Part shown: positions 6,050-10,851 of the stretch, one piece after another | Layout of the letters: each line of letters starts with the position of its first letter | How positions within the stretch are numbered: the stretch's first letter is position 1 | From: an uncultured Eubacteriales bacterium | Lineage (GTDB): Bacteria; Bacillota; Clostridia; Lachnospirales; Bianqueaceae | Length of the DNA stretch: 10,851 bases | Assembly (NCBI GenBank): GCA_902493345.1 | Contig: CABUPM010000073.1 | Span: 1 to 10,851, forward strand | Reading direction: 5' to 3' | The notes under the pieces: generated by a model | The model's input: the letters and a program-made list of their open reading frames with translations, nothing else | The model's database searches: none | What the model was told of the DNA's origin: nothing | Position numbers and translations under genes: made by a program

Positions 6050-7534
6050 CAGAATCAGGTGATCCGGCCTCAAAAAACGAATGATATCCGATGCCGTCAG
6101 GGCATATTGTCCTACCTCTTCCGCAGCTCTGTCTCCAGCCCGTCCATGGAGCCATACACCGCAGGCAGCCGTTTTCCACAGATCTCCATCTCCTTGCTGC
6201 GCACAGAGTCCCGCGATCGTCCCCGCAAGCACATCTCCGGAACCTGCCGTAGACATGCCGGGATTGCCCGTCGTATTAACAGCGATTCTCCCCCAGGGGT
6301 CTGCCGTCACCGTAGCAGCTCCTTTTAATACCACGACTGCCTCGTATTGTCTGGCCAGCGATACCGCTGCCGCAGGCAAATCCGCCAGCAGCGCCTTGGC
6401 AGATCGTCCGGTCAATCGAGAGGCCTCTCCCATGTGCGGCGTCAAAATCATCCCCGGCCTACGCATTCCGCTATGCCTTGCCAGAATATTCAACCCGTCC
6501 GCATCCACAACCAGCGGCACCTCTTCCGGCAGCTCCCGTAGAATCTGAAAGAACAGTTCCTCATGATTTCCCAGTCCCGGTCCCACTACGGCCGCTGTCA
6601 CGTCCGACGAAATCCTCACCTGCGACGGATCTTCATACAGAATCTGAACCGCTTCCGGAACGCTGAGTGTCATCACAGCGGATTCCTTCTGCGGAATGAC
6701 CGTCCGTACCAGACCCGTTCCCGTATGGTAAGCAGCTTTGGCCGCAAACACCGCGGCGCCCATCATCCCAGGACTGCCCGCTGCTACCAGCACCTTGCCG
6801 TAGGTTCCCTTATGGCTGTCGATCTGTCTGGGCGGAAGGCTCTGTACCGCATCCTCCCGCTCAAAAAGGTATTTTTGTCCCTCCGCCTCGATCTGATTCT
6901 CCCGTGGAATCCCGATCTCCTGCAAATCGATCTGTCCGGCATACTCTCTTCCCGGATACAGACACAGTCCTGTCTTATATCGGCTGAACGTAACAGTCTT
7001 ATCGGCATGAACCGCGCATCCGAGAATCTGTCCCGTACCGGAATGGATTCCTGACGGAATATCAACCGCAACCACATACGCGCCCGACTGTCTCTTCTCA
7101 TTGCACCAGCCTATGGCACGTTCCGCCTCGCCCGTAATCTCCCGGCTCAGCCCCGTACCAAACAACGCGTCCACAATGCAGCCGTACTCCTCCGTCTTTT
7201 CCGGGACTCTCCAGAACACAGGAATCCCCAGCGGCGCCAACATCTGATAATTGGCCGCGGCATCCGTCGTCCCGTTCATCTTTTCCTTTTTCCCTATAAT
7301 ATACACATCCGTCGGTACATGCTGGGCATGCAGAAGCCTGGCAATCGCGAATCCGTCCCCACCATTATTCCCGGTGCCGCACAGAACCGCTGTACGCTTT
7401 TTCCCGCAGGCCAATATTCTCTGAACCACTCCCTGTGCCGCACGCTCCATCAGCGTCCGTCCGGGAATCCCTGCCTGCTGGATCGCCCATTGATCCATCC
7501 GGCTCATTTCCTGCCCGTCATATATCTTTTTCAT
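6044..7534 (-). CDS. nnr: bifunctional NAD(P)H-hydrate epimerase / ADP-dependent dehydratase
   Basis: A metabolite-repair enzyme that restores NADH and NADPH damaged by hydration. The N-terminal YjeF_N domain (about residues 1-215) epimerises R- and S-hydrates; it shows GTGNNGGDG at 53-61 and VDIPSGIHSGTG. The C-terminal ribokinase-like domain (about 235-490) dehydrates the S form using ADP; it shows KGTYGKVLVAAGSPGM, LTPHMGE and NPGMSTAGSGDVLAG (424-438) with catalytic D434. At 496 aa it is a complete fusion of both domains. The start ATG 7534 matches the family N-terminus and has AAGGAAG upstream. It follows the deacetylase gene after 15 bases, so the two share a transcript. Confidence 0.96.
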   Translation of the reverse strand: MKKIYDGQEMSRMDQWAIQQAGIPGRTLMERAAQGVVQRILACGKKRTAVLCGTGNNGGDGFAIARLLHAQHVPTDVYIIGKKEKMNGTTDAAANYQMLAPLGIPVFWRVPEKTEEYGCIVDALFGTGLSREITGEAERAIGWCNEKRQSGAYVVAVDIPSGIHSGTGQILGCAVHADKTVTFSRYKTGLCLYPGREYAGQIDLQEIGIPRENQIEAEGQKYLFEREDAVQSLPPRQIDSHKGTYGKVLVAAGSPGMMGAAVFAAKAAYHTGTGLVRTVIPQKESAVMTLSVPEAVQILYEDPSQVRISSDVTAAVVGPGLGNHEELFFQILRELPEEVPLVVDADGLNILARHSGMRRPGMILTPHMGEASRLTGRSAKALLADLPAAAVSLARQYEAVVVLKGAATVTADPWGRIAVNTTGNPGMSTAGSGDVLAGTIAGLCAQQGDGDLWKTAACGVWLHGRAGDRAAEEVGQYALTASDIIRFLRPDHLILS

Positions 7535-7549
7535 AGCGCAGAATCTTCC

Positions 7550-8254
7550 TTATTGATGCAGCAGGACTTCCCGATTGGTTCCATAAAAGATATCTTCATG
7601 TCCGCTCATCATCCGGCAGAATTCCTCAAAACGCTCCCAGCGCTCCGGATAGATGTCAAACTCATACGCATGTCCCCAGATATAAAAGACCTGCGGCGTA
7701 TCGCTCTGAAGTTGTAGAAACTCCTCTCCCAACGCAAACAGCTGATCCCACTGTTCATGATGATATAGGGTTCCTTCATACCGGTACAGATTGCGGAAAG
7801 GCGCAAAGCTTCCTGTGGTGATGGTACTTCTGGCATATTGAATCCCTGTATGTTCCTGCACAAGCTGTGCCACATGCTCGTTGTTGTTGACACCGCCGCC
7901 GGGGTAAGCCATCCCGATCACCTCATATCCGACCATCTCCGACAGCTTTAGCCGATCCTCCTCCACCTGCCGGATCACCTCTTCATCCGTACAACGTGTC
8001 AAATTGGGATGCGTCAGCGTATGCGCCGCTACTTCATGCCCCTCATATACATAGCGGACATCTTCCGTTTTTACCTTGATATGATCCACATGCCGGCCAT
8101 TACGCACCAGATGCCCATCCTTGCCTAAAAGCTCAGAATTGAGGTTAAATGTCCCCTTCAGTCCATATCGGTTAAAAATATTGATCAGACGCTGATCCTG
8201 CAATACTCCGTCATCGTAGCTAAAGGTCAATGCCTTATTCTTTCCCTGAAACAT
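7550..8254 (-). CDS. cytoplasmic polysaccharide deacetylase family protein
   Basis: A NodB-homology (carbohydrate esterase 4-like) protein of 234 aa. The metal- and acid-binding motif 1 reads FSYDDG (11-16, D14 and D15), motif 2 is HTLTHP with H78 and H82 as metal ligands, the substrate-groove motif is AYPGG (116-120), and a late histidine lies in WGHAYEFD (H195). There is no signal peptide or membrane segment, so it should act inside the cell, unlike the secreted peptidoglycan deacetylases; such short cytoplasmic members probably deacetylate a small sugar derivative or oligosaccharide. The true substrate is unknown. It is the first gene of the unit leading into nnr, directly behind a consensus promoter, with AGGAAAGGAAG before the ATG. 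Confidence 0.88.
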   Translation of the reverse strand: MFQGKNKALTFSYDDGVLQDQRLINIFNRYGLKGTFNLNSELLGKDGHLVRNGRHVDHIKVKTEDVRYVYEGHEVAAHTLTHPNLTRCTDEEVIRQVEEDRLKLSEMVGYEVIGMAYPGGGVNNNEHVAQLVQEHTGIQYARSTITTGSFAPFRNLYRYEGTLYHHEQWDQLFALGEEFLQLQSDTPQVFYIWGHAYEFDIYPERWERFEEFCRMMSGHEDIFYGTNREVLLHQ

Positions 8255-8289
8255 ACCGATTCTTCCTTTCCTGTAATTAAGATATAATC

Positions 8290-8317
8290 ATTATACCGCA
8301 TCCCATTAAAATGTCAA
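8290..8317 (-). promoter_or_regulatory. consensus sigma-A promoter of deacetylase-nnr unit
   Basis: The minus strand has a perfect TTGACA (8312-8317), a 16-base spacer and a perfect TATAAT (8290-8295). The -35 box begins only five bases past the stop of the broken DUF3048 gene, with no terminator between, so some read-through is possible. Transcription should start about 30 bases before the deacetylase ATG. Confidence 0.88.
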
Positions 8318-8321
8318 CGGC

Positions 8322-9069
8322 TCACTCTAGTTCATACGCTCCATACGGGATTAACATCACATAGGTGCTTCCCGCGTAGAGCCGAAGCTCCCCCTTATCT
8401 TCATTCCATAAGACGAGCGGTTCCCTATCCGTCGGTTCCTGCCAGCGGATCTCCTGATATTTTCCCTGTCTGAAGTAATATCCCGTCCCTCCACGTAAGT
8501 CCATGCTCCAGACTCCGTCCATATCATAGCCGCTCTGCGTCGTATACATATTGTACGCTGTCTTCCGGACTGTCCAACTGCGGATATACAGTAATCGTCC
8601 TACATTCCTTTCCCACAGCGTCTCTATAGTCCGGCGGATAAAAGTTCGAGATCGTTTCCGTCCTTGCCCTCTCTGAGTTCTCCGTCCCTGCCGCGCTGAT
8701 ATATTCCGCTCCTAACCCTTTCGCAAGAAATGCCGCCAAAGGATATTCCGGTGCCCGTGTCAGATTCTCCGGCATAGTAGAACGCTCACTCCATACCGCC
8801 ATATACACTGGACTCTCTTCCCTCATAACCTCGATCAAAAGATCGGCCTGCACCGGACTCTCCACCATGACAGCTACCGGATCGTATACCTCTGTCCCGC
8901 TCTCTTTCCCTGTATACGGATTCACCGCCCCGCTATACTCCGGGACTTCCGGAAGGAATTCCTCCTGCGATGCCTGACTGTTCAGGACACGATAGGTCGG
9001 GGTACCGCAGCTGCATAACATTAGAAAAATCAATCCCAGGAACCATATGTACTTTCTTTGTGCTTTCAT
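8322..9069 (-). pseudogene. broken DUF3048 (YerB-like) lipoprotein gene
   Basis: Two reading frames together make one recognisable protein. The upstream part (8524-9069, 181 aa) starts with a lipoprotein signal (MKAQRKYIW, hydrophobic core, LCSC with C21) and the DUF3048 opening NPYTGK and PVAVMVE, but the usual GPVRSARPY motif has decayed to LTRAPEYPL. The downstream part (8322-8549, 75 aa if counted from its first ATG) is in a frame shifted by one base and carries the family C-terminus: GGTGYYFRQGKYQEIRW followed by LRLYAGSTYVMLIP. The frames overlap over 8524-8549; removing one G of the CGG near 8530 would give a smooth join (YDAER-YDMDGVWSMDL). Joined, it has about 255 residues against roughly 330-350 for the family, so internal segments are also lost. 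Promoter and ribosome site look intact. Confidence 0.65.
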
Positions 9070-9104
9070 CCTTTGTTTCCCCCTTTCACCTGTTACTTAA
9101 CTTT

Positions 9105-9133
9105 ATTATAACTAAAATGGAAAGAATTTACAA
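9105..9133 (-). promoter_or_regulatory. sigma-A promoter of DUF3048 gene
   Basis: TTGTAA (9128-9133), a 17-base spacer and a perfect TATAAT (9105-9110) lie on the minus strand, 35 bases before the ATG at 9069. A GGGGGA ribosome site precedes that ATG. The signals are intact although the coding part is broken. Confidence 0.75.
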
Positions 9134-9214
9134 TAGCGTACTATATCATATGCCAGTATAATAATAAATTTTTATGGCTACCGTACGAACCTAAGATTCA
9201 AGCGGCTTCCACAG

Positions 9215-9251
9215 AAAAAGCCGCCTGATTTCTCTCGGAAACCAAGCGGCT
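9215..9251 (-). terminator. intrinsic terminator after DUF4143 ATPase gene
   Basis: On the minus strand a 14-bp stem (AGCCGCTTGGTTTC / GAAATCAGGCGGCT, two G-T pairs) closes a five-base CGAGA loop and is followed by TTTTTC, 28 bases past the ATPase stop. A third matching arm further downstream (GCGGCTT, 9202-9208) can pair with the AAGCCGC copy at 9218-9224, giving an alternative hairpin. Confidence 0.88.
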
Positions 9252-9278
9252 GCGTATAAAATTTTTTAAGGGACAAAA

Positions 9279-10502
9279 TCATATCATCCACACGGGGACA
9301 ATATATGTGCTGCTGTCTATTGCGCCCAATGCCTCCCGAAGGCAGATAATAGCGCCCGTTCCTCTCGGCACGGAGGCCTTATCCAACAGCCTGAAAGCAC
9401 CTGTAATTTGCGTGGGCGGGTTGATGCTTTTTTTGATTTCGATGGGATACAACTGTCCGTCGCTCTCCATAATTAAGTCGATCTCATTGCTGTTCTTGTC
9501 CCGGTAATAATGCAGTAGGCAATCCTTGGCACTGTTACTGTAGGTTTTCATGATTTCCGACACAACATAATTTTCTAAAATTGCTCTGTTGATTGCGCCG
9601 TTCATTAGAATTTCTGGGCTCGAGTACCGCGTCAAATAGCAGACAAGGCCTGTATCAAAGAAATACATCTTCGGTGTTTTGATCGTCCGCTTCAGAAGAT
9701 TGTTGGAGTAAGGGTGCAAGAAGAATACGATTCCAGATTTCTCAAGTTCCTTCATCCAGCGCTTTGCGGTATCATCACTTACACCCACATCCCCGGCGAT
9801 GTCATGCATATTCAACATCTGTCCGCTCCTGCAGGCGGCAGCACGAATGAAATCCGCAAACATCACCTTATCCACGCCTGGAATATCGGTGGTCACATCC
9901 CGGTCAATATAGGTCTGAATATAGCTGCTGTAAAACACATCCCGGTCTTTATACTTGCCGCTTCTGTGGCCGGGGAGTGCGCCGTCCCAAATCCTTTGAT
10001 AGATCTCATTCGGTGTGGCTGGGGAAAGCAACGCCTTGCGCTTCTGCAATTCGTCAAGCTCCAACGAAAAGGGTGAAACCTCCATTGCACCGCAAAGCTC
10101 CGACTGTGACAGTGCAGACATATGAAGAATGGCGGTTCTTCCGGCCAGCGACTCCTGTGCCAGCTCCATCAGGCGATACGCCTGAGAACCGGTCAGCCAG
10201 TAGGAGCCGGGGGCAGCGCCGTTATCCACGGCGATCTTGATATACGAAAACAGCTCCGGTGCATACTGAACCTCATCGATGAGAACCGGCGCGGGATGCA
10301 GCTTCAAGAACATTGCAGGATCGGTTTTGGCAAGCCTGCGTTCCTCCAAATCGTCCAGCGAAACCTCGGCTCGTGCCGTCCCCTCCATCAGATGCCGCAG
10401 CATGGTGGATTTTCCGACCTGACGCGGGCCGGTCAGCAGCACACAAGCATACTCCTCATTGATTGCAATAAACTTCTTTTCAAGCTGTCTCTCAATATAC
10501 AT
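9279..10502 (-). CDS. AAA_14 / DUF4143 ATPase
   Basis: A 407-aa cytoplasmic P-loop ATPase. The N-terminal AAA_14 domain has Walker A GPRQVGKST (25-33), Walker B VLIDEVQ (73-79) and a sensor-like LTGSQ (103-107). A winged-helix segment follows at about 225-265 (IAGDVGVSDDTAKRWMKELEKSG). The C-terminal DUF4143 part (about 270-407) carries NEIDLIMES and YPIEIKKS, that is D342 and E355-x-K357 in the arrangement of a PD-(D/E)XK nuclease fold. The family is widespread in anaerobes and archaea, often in accessory DNA, and has no settled function; a role in defence or DNA handling is only suggested by the fold. It stands alone with its own promoter, paired palindromes and terminator. AGGAGGC precedes the ATG at 10502. 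Confidence 0.92.
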   Translation of the reverse strand: MYIERQLEKKFIAINEEYACVLLTGPRQVGKSTMLRHLMEGTARAEVSLDDLEERRLAKTDPAMFLKLHPAPVLIDEVQYAPELFSYIKIAVDNGAAPGSYWLTGSQAYRLMELAQESLAGRTAILHMSALSQSELCGAMEVSPFSLELDELQKRKALLSPATPNEIYQRIWDGALPGHRSGKYKDRDVFYSSYIQTYIDRDVTTDIPGVDKVMFADFIRAAACRSGQMLNMHDIAGDVGVSDDTAKRWMKELEKSGIVFFLHPYSNNLLKRTIKTPKMYFFDTGLVCYLTRYSSPEILMNGAINRAILENYVVSEIMKTYSNSAKDCLLHYYRDKNSNEIDLIMESDGQLYPIEIKKSINPPTQITGAFRLLDKASVPRGTGAIICLREALGAIDSSTYIVPVWMI

Positions 10503-10518
10503 TGCCCTGCCTCCTTTA

Positions 10519-10549
10519 GGCTAAAATACGATGCACCTTTATTATAGCC
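10519..10549. repeat. promoter-proximal copy of 31-bp palindromic repeat
   Basis: GGCTAAAATAC, a nine-base centre, then an imperfect matching arm ending TATAGCC. The -10 box of the ATPase promoter lies inside this arm, and the other arm runs almost to the AGGAGG ribosome site. The identical stretch runs from TTTAGGCTAAAATACGATGC (10515-10534) and is repeated exactly 60 bases upstream. A protein bound here would block RNA polymerase, so it is a candidate operator. Confidence 0.7.
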
Positions 10550-10569
10550 TAAAAGAGAGGAAAAATCAA
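10541..10569 (-). promoter_or_regulatory. sigma-A promoter of DUF4143 ATPase gene
   Basis: TTGATT (10564-10569), a 17-base spacer and a perfect TATAAT (10541-10546) on the minus strand. The -10 box lies within the promoter-proximal palindrome. Transcription should start near 10534, about 30 bases before the ATG. Confidence 0.8.
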
Positions 10570-10578
10570 CAGTTTTTA

Positions 10579-10609
10579 GGCTAAAATACGATGCGCTTGT
10601 ATTTTAGCC
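10579..10609. repeat. upstream copy of 31-bp palindromic repeat
   Basis: A perfect 11-bp palindrome, GGCTAAAATAC / GTATTTTAGCC, around a nine-base centre (GATGCGCTT). Its 5' 20 bases (10575-10594) repeat 10515-10534 without change. It lies upstream of the -35 box, sixty base pairs from the other copy, close to six helical turns, so both copies face the same side of the DNA. Confidence 0.75.
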
Positions 10610-10658
10610 AACGAAGGCAACGATTATGCGTGTCTGCAACAGGCTTTCACCATTCACG

Positions 10659-10689
10659 CAAAAGCCGCACGATTTCAAATCAGGCGGCT
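10659..10689 (-). terminator. terminator-like hairpin at accessory-region edge
   Basis: On the minus strand AGCCGC and GCGGCT pair, with an inner GATTT/AAATC pairing, and the stem is followed by TTTTGCG. It resembles the terminator after the ATPase (shared AGCCGCCTGATTT-type arm). It would end transcription coming from the genes at the right edge. Confidence 0.55.
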
Positions 10690-10705
10690 AAGCAGACGGT
10701 ACTTG

Positions 10706-10744
10706 TCATTCCCCCCCATCAAAGAGCGTCGGGATTTTTTTCAT
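10706..10744 (-). pseudogene. 12-codon ORF, likely remnant of a longer gene
   Basis: MKKIPTLFDGGE then stop. A good ribosome site (GAGGTGAG) overlaps the end of the preceding gene, six bases upstream lies that gene's stop, and so translation is plausible. The frame ends right after seven G (7 C on the plus strand, 10711-10717). With one G fewer it would run on as NDKYRLLSRLI before stopping in the terminator stem, still short. From memory, MKKIPTLF resembles the start of longer proteins in clostridial mobile elements, but I cannot confirm that. Confidence 0.35.
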
Positions 10745-10750
10745 GATCGC

Positions 10751-10851
10751 TCACCTCATCACCTTGATAATCAACTCGTTCACATCCTCTGCCGGCTTTC
10801 CGGCAGAAAGAAGCTTGTTGCGAAAAGCAAGAAGCGCTTCCCGCATCAGCC
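10751..10851 (-). CDS. C-terminal end of an unrecognised protein (partial)
   Basis: The last 32 codons of a frame that enters from the right edge, ending TGA at 10751-10753. The peptide is charged and helical in character (REALLAFRNKLLSAG, then EDVNELIIKVMR), with good codon use and a coupled downstream start six bases later. It may begin at the ATG at 10846 or beyond the window. I do not recognise the family; the arrangement of short coupled genes is typical of mobile-element cargo. Confidence 0.5.
   Translation of the reverse strand, partial: LMREALLAFRNKLLSAGKPAEDVNELIIKVMR

Noticed and set aside
8524..8549. Programmed ribosomal frameshift joining the two DUF3048 frames
   Set aside because: The shift needed is by one base forward (or two back), and there is no slippery heptamer, stimulating structure or internal Shine-Dalgarno at a known spacing; decay is simpler, given the lost motif and missing segments.
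10515..10609. Short CRISPR array or start of one
   Set aside because: Only two palindromic copies with one 29-base interval, overlapping a promoter, and no cas genes.

Overview
The window looks like a chromosomal segment of a spore-forming anaerobic Firmicute, most likely a gut clostridium of the Lachnospiraceae type. That is inferred from gene content and layout: a CUT1 sugar ABC importer with a YtcQ/LplA-type lipoprotein, a GerS/YdcC-type lipoprotein next to alanine racemase and MazF, consensus sigma-A promoters and strong purine-rich ribosome sites. Every gene I can support lies on the minus strand, so transcription runs from right to left. No rRNA, tRNA or CRISPR array was seen.

Layout, in transcription order. 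(1) The right edge (10620-10851) holds the end of an unrecognised gene, a 12-residue ORF stopping just after a run of seven G, and a terminator-like hairpin; it looks like the worn edge of an accessory region. (2) An AAA_14/DUF4143 ATPase (9279-10502) has its own promoter, two 31-bp palindromic repeats exactly 60 bp apart at that promoter, and a strong terminator. (3) A DUF3048 (YerB-like) lipoprotein gene (8322-9069) has its own promoter but is broken by a frameshift and shortened. (4) A housekeeping/sporulation cluster (3741-8254) contains a cytoplasmic polysaccharide deacetylase, the bifunctional NAD(P)H-hydrate repair enzyme Nnr, a GerS-related lipoprotein, alanine racemase and MazF. It starts at a consensus promoter (8290-8317) and ends at a 15-bp-stem terminator (3680-3721). 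A second promoter may sit across the nnr stop codon and drive gerS-alr-mazF. (5) A sugar importer operon (93-3565) contains the solute-binding lipoprotein and two permeases, with its own promoter, a palindrome over the predicted transcription start, and a hairpin between the binding-protein gene and the permease genes.

How the genes work together. The binding protein captures an oligosaccharide outside the membrane and passes it to the two permeases. No ATP-binding subunit lies here, so a shared MsmX-type ATPase elsewhere is expected. The gerS-alr-mazF part matches a gene order known in bacilli and clostridia (ydcC-alr-ndoAI-ndoA in Bacillus subtilis; gerS-alr2 in Clostridioides difficile), but the antitoxin gene usually between alr and mazF is missing. 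I found no clearly new multi-gene system. The most unusual items are the twin palindromes at the ATPase promoter, the MazF without an adjacent antitoxin, and the decaying DUF3048 gene.
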